A stretch of DNA of 64,000 bases. Source: Kribbella flavida DSM 17836 (lineage in GTDB: Bacteria > Actinomycetota > Actinomycetes > Propionibacteriales > Kribbellaceae). A program made the translations under genes and the position numbers. Shown piece by piece: positions 15,478 to 23,901 of the stretch. The first letter of the stretch is position 1. Every line of letters begins with the position of its first letter. Below the pieces are notes generated by a model, which saw only the letters and a program-made list of their open reading frames with translations, searched no databases and had not been told where the DNA came from. The stretch lies in assembly GCF_000024345.1 (NCBI RefSeq), contig NC_013729.1, positions 6,076,001 to 6,140,000 of the forward strand, given 5' to 3'.

Positions 15478-16245
15478 ATGAGCGAGGACAACGGCACCGA
15501 CGCCCGGACCTTCGAGCGAACAGCCCTGCGCAAGACCCTCTTCAAGGACGCTGACCTCAGCGGAAGCCGCTTCGAGCGCGTCAACCTCACCGGCGTTGTC
15601 ATGCGCGGCGTGGAGCTGGGCGACGCCACCATCGACGGCGCGGTCTGGAACGTCACCATCAACGGCGTCGACGTCGGACCGCTCATCGAGGCTGAGCTGG
15701 ACCGCCGCGACCCCGACCGCGTGAAGATGCGCCCCACCACCCCCGCCGGCTTCCGCGACGCCTGGTCCCTGCTCGAGATGCTGTGGTCCGGCACCGTCAC
15801 CCGCGCCCGGACCCTGCCGCCCGAACTCCTGCACGCGTCGGTCGACAACGAGTGGTCCTTCACCGAAACCCTGCGCCACCTGGTCTTCGCCACCGACGCG
15901 TGGATCCACCGCGTGATCCTCGGCGACCCGCACCCCTGGGACCCGCTGGACCTCCCCTTCGACGAGATGCCCGACGCCCCCGGCATCCCCCGCGACCGCG
16001 ACGTACGCCCGTCCCTCGACGAGGTTCTCGCGCTGCGCCGCGATCGCTGGTCGACGGTGCGCCAGTTCCTGGACACCCTCACCGAGCAGCAACTCGACAG
16101 CCACACCACTCCCGTCACCGCCCCCGGCTGGCCGGCCCCCGAGAGCTATCCCGTCCGCGACTGCCTGCTCATCGTGCTGAACGAGGAGTACCAGCACCGC
16201 CTGTACGCCGAACGCGACCTCGCCGCGCTCATGTCCGCCAGCTGA
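15478..16245 (+). CDS. Pentapeptide-repeat/DinB fusion protein
   Basis: A 255-residue protein with two parts. Residues 15-60 are short pentapeptide-like repeats (FKDADLSGSRFERVNLTGVV, MRGVELGDATIDGAVW). Residues 85-250 are a DinB four-helix bundle, with EWSFTETLRHLVFATDAW, then a distal HRLYAERDL supplying metal His residues. The fusion recurs in actinobacterial DinB proteins; the role of the repeat segment is not known. DinB proteins are mostly metal- and thiol-dependent transferases. A leaderless start is indicated by TAGCGT 6 nt before the ATG. It is the second of three DinB-type genes here. Confidence 0.78.
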   Translation: MSEDNGTDARTFERTALRKTLFKDADLSGSRFERVNLTGVVMRGVELGDATIDGAVWNVTINGVDVGPLIEAELDRRDPDRVKMRPTTPAGFRDAWSLLEMLWSGTVTRARTLPPELLHASVDNEWSFTETLRHLVFATDAWIHRVILGDPHPWDPLDLPFDEMPDAPGIPRDRDVRPSLDEVLALRRDRWSTVRQFLDTLTEQQLDSHTTPVTAPGWPAPESYPVRDCLLIVLNEEYQHRLYAERDLAALMSAS

Positions 16246-16434
16246 ACTTCTGCAAGCGCGGCGCACGTCCACCACTCACCAACCCCCGGCTCACCGACCA
16301 ATGCCAGTCGGGCCCGCTCTGGCACTTCGCAAAGCCAGCCGTTGCTGAGTGGTGGAGTTCCGCTCTCGTCCACTTGTCGACATCACGGACGGACGCAGAG
16401 CTTTTCGTCGGTGCCACCTGGGAGGCTTCGGTGC

Positions 16435-16938
16435 ATGAACTCGGACGCGGTGGACGAAATGCTGGTCGGCTTCCTGGACGCTCAGCGGCGGCGCGCCCTC
16501 GAGATCCTCGCCGGCCTGGACGACAAGCAGCTACTGACCCCTGCGTTGCCATCGGGCTGGACGCCGCTTGGCCTCATCGAGCACCTGGGCCACGCCGAAC
16601 GCCACTGGTTCCAGCAGGTAGCGCTGGGCGCCGCTGATCCACTGCCGTGGCCGGAAGACCCCGAGGACGGCGGCGGTCCCCTCTCCACCACCCGGACCCC
16701 CGAGCTGGTCTTCGCCTTCTACGAAGACCAGATCGCCCGGGCCAACGCCGTCCTCGCCTCGACCCCGCTCTCCACTCCCCCACAAGGCCGGCACAGCGGC
16801 GACCCCACCCGAGAAGCCCCGGACCTGCGCGTCATCGTCGTCCACATGATCGAGGAAACCGCCCGCCACCTGGGTCACCTCGACGCCGCCCGAGAACTCA
16901 TCGACGGCCGAACCGGCCTCGGCCAGGACGACCTGTAA
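16435..16938 (+). CDS. DinB/DUF664 family protein
   Basis: A 167-residue DUF664-type DinB protein: SGWTPLGLIEHLGHAERHWF near residue 40 carries the first metal His, and VVHMIEETARHLGHLDAARE near 140 the other two. The ATG at 16435 has GGAGG 9 bp upstream, so unlike its neighbours it has a normal leader. The 190 bp after the preceding DinB gene contain no other gene. Likely a metal-dependent thiol transferase, by family; substrate unknown. Confidence 0.82.
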   Translation: MNSDAVDEMLVGFLDAQRRRALEILAGLDDKQLLTPALPSGWTPLGLIEHLGHAERHWFQQVALGAADPLPWPEDPEDGGGPLSTTRTPELVFAFYEDQIARANAVLASTPLSTPPQGRHSGDPTREAPDLRVIVVHMIEETARHLGHLDAARELIDGRTGLGQDDL

Positions 16939-17925
16939 CCCGCTGAGTCGCCGCTGGCCGACCTGGGTGCTCGGGGCAACGATTCGGCGCAATGGAAGAG
17001 GCGGTCACCTGCGCCGAGGCACTCGGCAGCCCGCTTTGGAGGGCTATCCGAGCCGTGCGAGGTAGTCGCCATGGCTATGCCCCACGCCCAAAGGCACCCA
17101 CCACCCAGGACGTGATCGGTCTCTTGCTTCAGACCTGCCACGAGTACGCCGACGGCAAGCGCAGCACGCACCCGCCGGAAGCCGGCATGCTGAGCAGTTG
17201 CTGCCGACGCAGGAGGCAACGACCCGCCCCGGAGTCCGAGCGTGCGCGCCCGGGGTCGTCGTCGACCGCGTCCGCGAGACCCTCGGCATCGTCTGACCAA
17301 CCGACGGGCTCCGTACGCCCAACCACCCGTCCGCCTCACCAGGCAATCACCTGGGGCGTCGAACGCGCGAGCAGTTGCTCGTACAGGACGAGGTAGTCGC
17401 GCGCGCACTCCGAACTCGGCGGAGCAGCACAGCACGGCGCACTCCAGGAGTCAGCCGTGCATGTCGAGAAACTGCTTCGGCGTACGGGCAGGCATCTGCG
17501 ACCTGCGGGGCGCACGGCGTCGTGGCGAACAGGTTGATCACCCCCGAGCAGGCAGGCCTGCCTCGACCCGGCGAAGCCGCCGGCTCGTGCCGTCGGAAGT
17601 AGTCGCCCGCGCCAGGCCGTCCGCCCACCAGCGGCGAGGGCAACCAGCTGCAGGTTCAAGGAGAGGAGCGGGCTGCTGACGATGGACGAACCCACCTGCG
17701 CCAAGAACCTCCGGACCCGGCCCGCCGGTCCGAGGGCTCTCGGCGACGGAACCGCCGAAAGCAGGCCGAAAACTCCTCCCGGGGGAAGGCGACCGCGTGC
17801 TGGCCCCAGCGGTTCGCGACCGGCTCGACCTCAAGCGGTGGTCGACGTGTCCGCCCTCGCAGTTCGGTGGGTTGGAGCGGCTCGGCGGGAAGTGGATCGG
17901 GGGTGAAGCCTGGCATGCTCGTGCG
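16939..17925. other. About 1 kb without a convincing gene
   Basis: Several open frames of 60-185 codons cross this stretch on both strands, but none has a family-like composition and a usable start together. The motif TAGTCGC recurs at about 17056, 17391 and 17598, and GAGCAGTTGCT at about 17193 and 17368. On the minus strand these give similar short peptides (RDYLVLYEQLLA, GDYLARLG, GDYF). That suggests decayed coding remnants, but I cannot name a parent gene. Confidence 0.45.
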
Positions 17926-18357
17926 ATGGTGATCGAGCGGGGTCGGCCCTGGTGGCAGGGAACGGAGGCGGGGGATCTTGACGAGTACTTGCGGGCGTTT
18001 TCGCACGGGCAGGTCTGCGCCGCGGTTCATGCTCGGTGCGAGGGATGCGACGGGTCGGTCTTCGGCGTCAGCGTGGACGCCGACAACGGGTATGCCGAGC
18101 GGCGGTGTGTCCGGTGCGGGGCGACACACGTGATGCTGGACAGCGCGGAGGCAGCCGGGGACGCGGACGTGGGCGAGGCTGCTTGTCCTTGTGGTGGGGA
18201 GGAGTTCGAGGTCGCGGTGGGATTCGCCGAGCGGGTTGACGGCGAGCTGGGATGGGTGTTCGTCGGGTTGCGGTGTACAGCGGACGGCGTGCTCGGCATC
18301 TACCTGGACTGGAAGATCGACTACCTGCCGTCGCGGCAGTTGCTCGAACTGGTCTGA
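17926..18357 (+). CDS. Hypothetical protein with Cys pairs (possible zinc ribbon)
   Basis: A 143-residue soluble protein of unknown family. It has three Cys-pair clusters: C-x-x-C in RCEGCDG (about residue 36), C-x-x-C in RRCVRCGATHV (about 57) and C-x-C in ACPCGGEEF (about 82), a pattern fitting zinc-ribbon-like folds. The C-terminal half is beta-rich with Trp (GWVFVGLRC, IYLDWKIDYLPS). The N-terminal start at ATG 17926 is preferred over upstream starts because the sequence before it is proline/basic-rich and unlike the rest. No operon partner is evident; the VOC gene follows after 48 bp. Confidence 0.65.
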   Translation: MVIERGRPWWQGTEAGDLDEYLRAFSHGQVCAAVHARCEGCDGSVFGVSVDADNGYAERRCVRCGATHVMLDSAEAAGDADVGEAACPCGGEEFEVAVGFAERVDGELGWVFVGLRCTADGVLGIYLDWKIDYLPSRQLLELV

Positions 18358-18405
18358 GGAAGGCCGCAGCAGGCAAGCTGGCGTAGCTCGAGCTGAGGAG
18401 GATGC

Positions 18406-18807
18406 ATGGCGCTTCGGTGGTACTCCGTGGTGGTGGACTGCTTGGACGTGCGGAAGCAGGCGGCGTGGTGGGCGGACGCGCTGGACTGGCGGCTGGTCCA
18501 CGAGACCGATGACGAGTGCGTGATCATTCCGTCCTGGGTGGACCAGAAGGTCGTGGACGAAACGCCGTGGGAGCGGACCGGGCCGGGCATGCTGTTCGTC
18601 CGGGTGCCTGAGGTGAAGACGGTGAAGAACCGGCTGCACGTGGATCTCGCGCCGCACACCAGCCAGGACCGGGACGCTGAGATCGCCCGCCTGGAAGCCC
18701 TCGGCGCCCGCCGCGTCGACATCGGTCAGGGCGACGACGCCGGCGCCACGGTGCTCGCCGACCCCGAGGGCAACGAGTTCTGCGTGCTCAGCTCCCGCAC
18801 GTCGTAG
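18406..18807 (+). CDS. VOC (glyoxalase/bleomycin-resistance-like) protein
   Basis: A 133-residue single-domain VOC protein of the Glyoxalase_6 type. The pattern runs SVVVDCLDVRKQAAWWADAL, a middle strand with RLHVDLAP, and the closing ATVLADPEGNEFCVL. VOC proteins bind a metal and act as dioxygenases, isomerases, lyases or drug-binding proteins. The ligand set here (His in LHVD, Glu in GNEFC) is compatible with either enzyme or binding function. The ATG at 18406 has GAGGAGG about 5 bp upstream. It lies 48 bp downstream of the Cys-rich gene on the same strand. Confidence 0.82.
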   Translation: MALRWYSVVVDCLDVRKQAAWWADALDWRLVHETDDECVIIPSWVDQKVVDETPWERTGPGMLFVRVPEVKTVKNRLHVDLAPHTSQDRDAEIARLEALGARRVDIGQGDDAGATVLADPEGNEFCVLSSRTS

Positions 18808-18944
18808 CTCCCGCTCGTCGTAGCCCCAGCTCGCCGATCGGGCACTTCGAGAAGGCGCCGCCCGTCCGCTACGCCGGAAAGGTGCCACGTCGTCGTACGT
18901 CAGAAGCCGGCGAGCCGCGGTCGCTTTCGCCGGGGCTGTCGGGA

Positions 18945-19973
18945 TCAGGCCTGGGTGATCGCGATCGGGACCTCCGTGGCGAAGCCGGCACAGGCGGCGG
19001 ACAGCGCCTCGGGAGTCACGCCCTCCTCCCCGAACAACGTGCGGTCCGGCCGGAAGTGGATCGTCGTGCCGGTACTGGAATCAGCCGGTACGGCGGTGAG
19101 GGCGCCCCGCGGCATGCCGTGCTCGTAGCGACGGGTCCAGCTGCCTTCGGTGCGGTGATTGGTGTGCACGGCCCACTCGCTCAGCGCAATCGGCACGGAC
19201 ATGCCGGCGCGCGGAAGGCCGTCGGGCAGCCGTGGCGAGTCCGGGTCGGCGAAGAAGCGGAGGTCGCGCGTCGCCATGATCGGCTTCACCATCGGCACGC
19301 CGCCGTCGTCGAACCGGACGGCGGTGCCGCGCCCGTTGTCGCTGACGGCGATCGAGCCGTCGGCGTGCAGCACGACCCGGACCTGTGTCGTCGTCCCCTC
19401 GACCGCCTCGTCGAGCGGGTAGGCGATGACCTCGAGCGCGAGGTGCAGCACGCCGCCGGCACGGTACGCCGGGTCCTGCCTGATCTGCTCGACGTGCTCG
19501 GTGTCCGCGACCGACAACCAGCTGTGCGTGCTCAGCCGGAGCGTGACGAACGGGATGGTGTCGCCCGGCAGCACGTAGCGCTCGACCTCCACGAACCCGT
19601 GCCGCTGCGCGAAGTGCAGCCCTTCGACGTTGGAGCCGAGCACGATCGTCTCCACCACCTTCGCGTCGAGCTCCTCCGCCTTCGCCAGCCCGCGCCGGTA
19701 CAACTGCTCGCCGAACCCACGCCCCCGGTACGGCGGCAGCACGCGCGCGATCACCGTCACCGCCGGCGTCTCGTCGTTCGGCGGTCGCACGGTCGAGCAG
19801 CCGACCACCTCGTCGCCGAGGTACCCGACCTCGAGGTGGTTGCGCTGGGCCCGTTCCCGGATGTCGTCCGTCGACAACGGGTCCGTCGGAATGATCTCGT
19901 TGTGCACCAGCCGCCAGTCGGCCACCAGCCCGTCGTCGCCCGCCGACACCACTTCCACCCGAAGTTCGCTCAC
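18945..19973 (-). CDS. GNAT acetyltransferase fused to a GyrB-type ATPase-like domain
   Basis: A 342-residue protein from GTG 19973. Residues 1-150 are a GNAT domain with acetyl-CoA motif VLPPYRGRGFGEQLYRRGL (78-96). Residues 160-332 follow the GyrB/ParE ATPase domain: LHLALEVIAYPLDEAVEG (176-193), VVLHADGSIAVSDNGRG (200-216), MSVPIALSEW (258-267), YEHGMPRGAL (283-292) and TGTTIHFRPDRTLF (301-314). The catalytic Glu is kept (E181), as are the adenine Asp (D212) and Arg (R215). The magnesium Asn is Tyr (Y185), and the glycine-rich ATP lid reads GLPRAG where GLHGVG is expected. No TOPRIM or transducer part follows, so it cannot be a topoisomerase. A TTG at 20045 would add 24 residues. It is divergent from a HIT gene. 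Confidence 0.78.
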   Translation of the reverse strand: MSELRVEVVSAGDDGLVADWRLVHNEIIPTDPLSTDDIRERAQRNHLEVGYLGDEVVGCSTVRPPNDETPAVTVIARVLPPYRGRGFGEQLYRRGLAKAEELDAKVVETIVLGSNVEGLHFAQRHGFVEVERYVLPGDTIPFVTLRLSTHSWLSVADTEHVEQIRQDPAYRAGGVLHLALEVIAYPLDEAVEGTTTQVRVVLHADGSIAVSDNGRGTAVRFDDGGVPMVKPIMATRDLRFFADPDSPRLPDGLPRAGMSVPIALSEWAVHTNHRTEGSWTRRYEHGMPRGALTAVPADSSTGTTIHFRPDRTLFGEEGVTPEALSAACAGFATEVPIAITQA

Positions 19974-20037
19974 TCCCCCACCCAACCCCGCACCGCCCCC
20001 CAGGTCAAACCCTTCATCCACAGCCTCGGAGCCCACC

Positions 20038-20499
20038 GTGTTCAACCATGCGCCGCCCGACTACACCTGCCCGTTCTGCCTCCTCGCCACCGGCGGCGAG
20101 AACCACCTGACCAAGCAGCAGGACGTCGTACGCCGTACCGACCGCGCCCTCGCCTTCGTCGCCTCCCGCTGGTGGCCCAACAACCGGGGCCACGTCCTGG
20201 TCGTCCCCACCACCCACCACGAGAACCTCTACGACCTGCCGCGGCCGGACGGTCACGCCGTGCACGATCTGGTCCAGGAGGTCGCGATCGCGATCCGCAG
20301 CACCTACGGCTGCGCCGGCATCTCCACCCGCCAGCACAACGAACCAGCCGGCTACCAGGACGCCTGGCATTACCACGTGCACGTCTTCCCACGCTACGAA
20401 GGCGACAACCTCTACACCACCCGCCACCTGACCGAACCAGCCACAGCAGCCGAGCGAGCGCCGTACGTCAGCAAGCTCAAAACCTTCTTCGCAGCATGA
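20038..20499 (+). CDS. HIT family protein
   Basis: A 153-residue histidine-triad protein, a small nucleotide hydrolase/transferase family acting on AMP-linked substrates. An N-terminal Cys pair (CPFC at residues 11-14) often binds zinc in this family. The nucleotide-binding part includes NNRGHVLVVPTTHHENLYDL, and the catalytic triad motif is WHYHVHVFPRY near residue 113. The start is the GTG at 20038. It is divergent from the GNAT-GyrB-like gene, with 64 bp between starts. Its particular substrate is not known. Confidence 0.88.
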   Translation: MFNHAPPDYTCPFCLLATGGENHLTKQQDVVRRTDRALAFVASRWWPNNRGHVLVVPTTHHENLYDLPRPDGHAVHDLVQEVAIAIRSTYGCAGISTRQHNEPAGYQDAWHYHVHVFPRYEGDNLYTTRHLTEPATAAERAPYVSKLKTFFAA

Positions 20500-20522
20500 C
20501 GAGCGGTGCTCACAGACACGCC

Positions 20523-22067
20523 CTAGTAGACGTTGCGGCGGCGGAGGGCTCGTGGGCGGCCGTCGGGGTCGTGGAGGTGGTCGAAGACCGGACGTGCCCA
20601 CCTGGCCTGCCAGCGGGTGATCGGCTCGGGCTGGTGGTGGCGGATGCGGCCGGGTGGGCGGGGGCCGGCTTGGCCGGTGGCGTGCCAGTTGTCCAGGGCG
20701 TCGGCCGAGGCTTTCCACTGGGCGAAGCCGGCGACCGGGTCGAGGTCCGGCGAGGTCTCGAGGTGTTCGGCCCACAGCTCGGCACGCAGCGATCGGGCGA
20801 CGTCAGGGGCAACGATGGCGCAGCTCAGCTCGCTGTCGTTGGTCCACGAGCGGCGGTTGAAGTTGTCCGAGCCGCAGGTGAACCACTCGTCGTCGATGAT
20901 GCACACCTTCGCGTGCACGTAGATCGGCACCCCCTCGGCGTTCTCCAGGTCGTACACCGCCACCCGGTCGGACCGCAGCAGCTCCAGCGCCTTCGCCTGC
21001 CCGTACCGCGCCGGCGGTCCGCTGAACCGCCCGTCCTGGTCCGGGTACCGCGGCACCACCACGATCACCCGCAGCTCCGGGGACCGCTGCAGCGCGTCCT
21101 GCAGGGCCAGCGCGACGTCCTGGGACCAGAAGTACTGGTCCTCGATGTAGATCAGTGACCGGGCCCGGGCGAACGCTTTCAGATAGGCCCGCGCCACGCT
21201 GTACTCCCCCTTCGGCGCAAAGGGGAAGTCTGGATGCTTGTGCGCGTACGTTCGCAGGACCTGGACGACATGCGGCCCGGCGACCGGCGGATCCGGGAAG
21301 GACTCCGGCAGCTCCGACGTGTGCCGCGGCATCCGGGCGAGCCGCTGCAGGAACAACCGGTACGGCGTCCGGCGGTCGAGTGGGTGCGGGTCGTCCCAGC
21401 GTTCGATGAAGCAGCGCAGCAGGTCCCCGACGACCGGTCCGCGGACCTCCAGCGCCACGTCGTGCCACGGCGTCCGTGACCCGTACCGCGGGTCCATCGG
21501 CGCCTGCTGCGGATCTCCGCCGTGGCTCGCGTCGTCGCGGCGCTGGTGCGACAGGTCGATGCCGCCCACGAACGCGATGTCCGCGGCCGGATCGCCTCGG
21601 TGCCGGATCACGAACAGCTTCTGGTGGTGCGAAGCCAGCCGCCGGACCCGCTGGTCGAGCAGCACCTCGGCGCCCGCCTCGTTCAGCTCGGTCCCGAACC
21701 GCTGGTTCTCCTGCGCGTTGAAGCTCACGTGGTCGGAGTGCGACCGCCACAGCAACCCGCGAACCTCGACACCGTTGCGCACCAGGTCGCACAGCACCGA
21801 CCCGATGCTCGGCCCGTCCGGCGCGATCGCCTCGTCCGGATCACCCCGCCAGTCGGTGAAGTAGACCCGGTCCCCACTCTCCAGCGCGCACAGTTCGTCG
21901 TACAGACGGGCGAAGTACGCCGCGCCGTGCACCAGCGGCCGGACCAGGTTGCCCTCGGTCCAGGCGCCGTCACGATCGATCTCGGTCGCCGGATTGCCAC
22001 GCTCGGTGGCGGTCAGGAACCAGTCGTGCGTCATCTCGCTCCAGTGCCCAACCGACCCTTCGATCAT
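20523..22067 (-). CDS. Phospholipase D-like protein
   Basis: A 514-residue protein with two HKD-type halves. The second motif is canonical (HAKVCIIDDEWFTCGSDNFN, H-x-K-x4-D). The first reads SHHQKLFVIRHRGD, where the usual Asp after HxK is Arg, followed by DIAFVGGID. This first-motif variant looks common among actinobacterial homologues, from memory. No signal peptide is seen. It may act on phosphodiester bonds in phospholipids; whether it is fully active is uncertain. Starts at ATG 22067 or 22034 are both possible. The second leaves more room (49 bp) to the divergent membrane gene at 22083. Confidence 0.82.
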   Translation of the reverse strand: MIEGSVGHWSEMTHDWFLTATERGNPATEIDRDGAWTEGNLVRPLVHGAAYFARLYDELCALESGDRVYFTDWRGDPDEAIAPDGPSIGSVLCDLVRNGVEVRGLLWRSHSDHVSFNAQENQRFGTELNEAGAEVLLDQRVRRLASHHQKLFVIRHRGDPAADIAFVGGIDLSHQRRDDASHGGDPQQAPMDPRYGSRTPWHDVALEVRGPVVGDLLRCFIERWDDPHPLDRRTPYRLFLQRLARMPRHTSELPESFPDPPVAGPHVVQVLRTYAHKHPDFPFAPKGEYSVARAYLKAFARARSLIYIEDQYFWSQDVALALQDALQRSPELRVIVVVPRYPDQDGRFSGPPARYGQAKALELLRSDRVAVYDLENAEGVPIYVHAKVCIIDDEWFTCGSDNFNRRSWTNDSELSCAIVAPDVARSLRAELWAEHLETSPDLDPVAGFAQWKASADALDNWHATGQAGPRPPGRIRHHQPEPITRWQARWARPVFDHLHDPDGRPRALRRRNVY

Positions 22068-22082
22068 GAGAGGCTGGCGGCG

Positions 22083-22859
22083 ATGCGCGCTCACAACTGG
22101 TGGCTCGGCCTCGGACTCCCCGCCGCGATGGTCTGGTGCGTGGCGGTCAGCACGTCGATGCCCAGCTGGTTCGACCCGTCGGAAGACTGCGCGCTGACCG
22201 CCGGCCGTGCCTCTGACCACGGTGTGACGACGCACAGCCGGTGGTTCCCACCTCGCGCGACCTGTGACTTCGGCGGTGGCGACGTCTACCAGTTCATCTC
22301 GCCGGGCCGGTCGGCCACACTGAGCGTGATCGGCGTCCTGGTAGCCCTCGTCGTGGTTGTCGGCATGGTCCAGTGGGTCAAGGCCCTGTTCCGGACCGGC
22401 GGCGTGATCCGCGCCGCCGAGGCCATCGATCTGCAGCAACGCAAAGTCGCGCACCTGGCCACCGGCGTCGTCGCCGGCGCGCTCGGTACCGGAGCCCTCT
22501 TCCTGCTGTTCGTCGTCGGCGTGATCGCCGGCGGAGCACCGGGCATGGTCGTCGCCCTGCTCATCAGTGTCTTCGGCCTGGCCGGGCTTGCCTCGGCTCT
22601 CGACCGCGCGCACGGGCCGCTCCCGAGCACGGCCGCTCAGTCGCGCCGCCGCGGCACGCTGGCCGCTGTCCTGGCCCTGGCGAGTTCAGCGGCGGGCATG
22701 GTGCCGAGGTCACCGATCCCGCAACTGGCGTTCGTGATGCTCGGAGCGGCGGTTTTCATGATCACCGTCGCGGTGCAGTGGGCGCTGCCCCGACCGTCGA
22801 TCCTGGTACCGGGCGACAAGCCAGCAACTGCTGGTCCGTCCGCCGCCGCGCCCCGGTGA
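22083..22859 (+). CDS. Multi-pass membrane protein, unknown
   Basis: A 258-residue protein with about five hydrophobic segments: one N-terminal (residues 6-24), one near 83-101, a pair near 126-165 and a pair at 188-233. An extracytoplasmic loop after the first helix carries two Cys (EDCAL and RATCDFGGG) that may form a disulfide. No family recognised. The start ATG 22083 lies 15 bp from the nearest possible start of the divergent PLD gene. The last 98 bp overlap the converging LacI gene, an unusually long antisense overlap. Confidence 0.65.
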   Translation: MRAHNWWLGLGLPAAMVWCVAVSTSMPSWFDPSEDCALTAGRASDHGVTTHSRWFPPRATCDFGGGDVYQFISPGRSATLSVIGVLVALVVVVGMVQWVKALFRTGGVIRAAEAIDLQQRKVAHLATGVVAGALGTGALFLLFVVGVIAGGAPGMVVALLISVFGLAGLASALDRAHGPLPSTAAQSRRRGTLAAVLALASSAAGMVPRSPIPQLAFVMLGAAVFMITVAVQWALPRPSILVPGDKPATAGPSAAAPR

Positions 22860-23802
22860 TCTGGTCCACCAGCAGCCGTACCGACCGCCGTCCCAGCTCC
22901 CACCGCGGTACTTCGAACCCGCTGACGTCCGGCCGGTCCTTCGGCTGCCCCAGGACGGCGAGCGACAGGTCCCGCGGGCAGACCAGCCCGGCCGACTCGA
23001 CCGCCGCCAGCGCGGCCGCCGACAGGTCACCGGTGTCGGTCTCCTCCACCACGACCGCCGTGACGCCGTCGGCGACCCAGCGCGAGATCAGCCCGGCATC
23101 CACCGCCTCGGCCTCGGCCCGTACGACGACCCGGCGTACCGGCAGCCGCGCCGTGCGCAGAGCCGCGAGCACGCCTTGCTCGCGATCGGTGGACGACAGC
23201 GCGTCGTCACCGCAGCGCAGGTAGCGGATCTGCCGGTGGCCGAGCGCGGCCAGTCGCCCGACCACCTCCGCCGACGCTGCCACGTAGTCGACGCCCACGA
23301 ACGGGATCCGGCCGCCGAGCTCGTCGCGGCGGCCGACGTACACCAGCGGGAAGCCGTCGCCGAGCAGCCAGTCGATCGGCTCCTCCGGGACGTGCCGGCC
23401 GAAGAACAGGCAGCCGTCGGCGATCCTGGTCCGGCGGATCGCGGCCCGGTGGTCCGGGCGTTCGCCGCTGCCGCCGGTCCCGGTGAACAGCACGAGGTCC
23501 TGACCGAGCGCTGCCGCCTCCGCCTCGATCCCGGCCAGGATCGGGTAGTAGAACCCGTCCACGGCGGTCGGGAACGCCGTGGCGAAGGTGTACACGCCCA
23601 GCATCCGGTTGCGCGACGAGGCGAGCCGGGTGGCGACCGGGTCCGGCACGTAGCCGAGCTGCTCGGCCGCCGCCAGCACCCGCTGCCGGGTCGCCTCGGC
23701 CAGCCGCGAGCCGTCGGTGCTGCCGGACAGCACCAGGGAGACCGTAGTCTGCGACACCCCTGCCGCCGCGGCGATGTCCGCCTGCCGAGGCGCTCTGGCC
23801 AT
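22762..23802 (-). CDS. LacI family transcriptional regulator
   Basis: A 346-residue regulator. The LacI-type HTH is at residues 7-30 (ADIAAAAGVSQTTVSLVLSG), with the hinge near 48-60 (LGYVPDPVATRLAS). A periplasmic-binding-protein-like sensor domain follows (LGVYTFATAF, YPILAGIEAEA). It faces a Tat-exported beta-propeller enzyme gene, and a 16-bp inverted repeat lies between the two starts. It most likely represses that gene and responds to a sugar. Its 3' end runs 98 bp into the opposite-strand membrane gene. Confidence 0.9.
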   Translation of the reverse strand: MARAPRQADIAAAAGVSQTTVSLVLSGSTDGSRLAEATRQRVLAAAEQLGYVPDPVATRLASSRNRMLGVYTFATAFPTAVDGFYYPILAGIEAEAAALGQDLVLFTGTGGSGERPDHRAAIRRTRIADGCLFFGRHVPEEPIDWLLGDGFPLVYVGRRDELGGRIPFVGVDYVAASAEVVGRLAALGHRQIRYLRCGDDALSSTDREQGVLAALRTARLPVRRVVVRAEAEAVDAGLISRWVADGVTAVVVEETDTGDLSAAALAAVESAGLVCPRDLSLAVLGQPKDRPDVSGFEVPRWELGRRSVRLLVDQITGARRRTDQQLLACRPVPGSTVGAAPTAPRR

Positions 23803-23822
23803 CTCACCACTCCAAAGTCTGC

Positions 23823-23838
23823 GCTAATACGGATTAGC
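23823..23838. promoter_or_regulatory. LacI operator between lacI-type gene and propeller enzyme gene
   Basis: GCTAATACGGATTAGC is a near-perfect palindrome with the central CG typical of LacI-family operators. It lies 20 bp before the regulator's start and 63 bp before the enzyme's start. Confidence 0.75.
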
Positions 23839-23901
23839 TTCTTGACTGGCTTGCATTCCCGCTCGCAGACTCGGCAGCACCGCCCCGCGAGAGGAATCAA
23901 G

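Noticed and set aside
15478..19973. Functional link between the pentapeptide-repeat DinB protein and the GyrB-like fusion, by analogy with MfpA/Qnr binding gyrase
   Set aside because: The repeat segment is only about eight repeats, and the genes are 2.7 kb apart on opposite strands with unrelated genes between.
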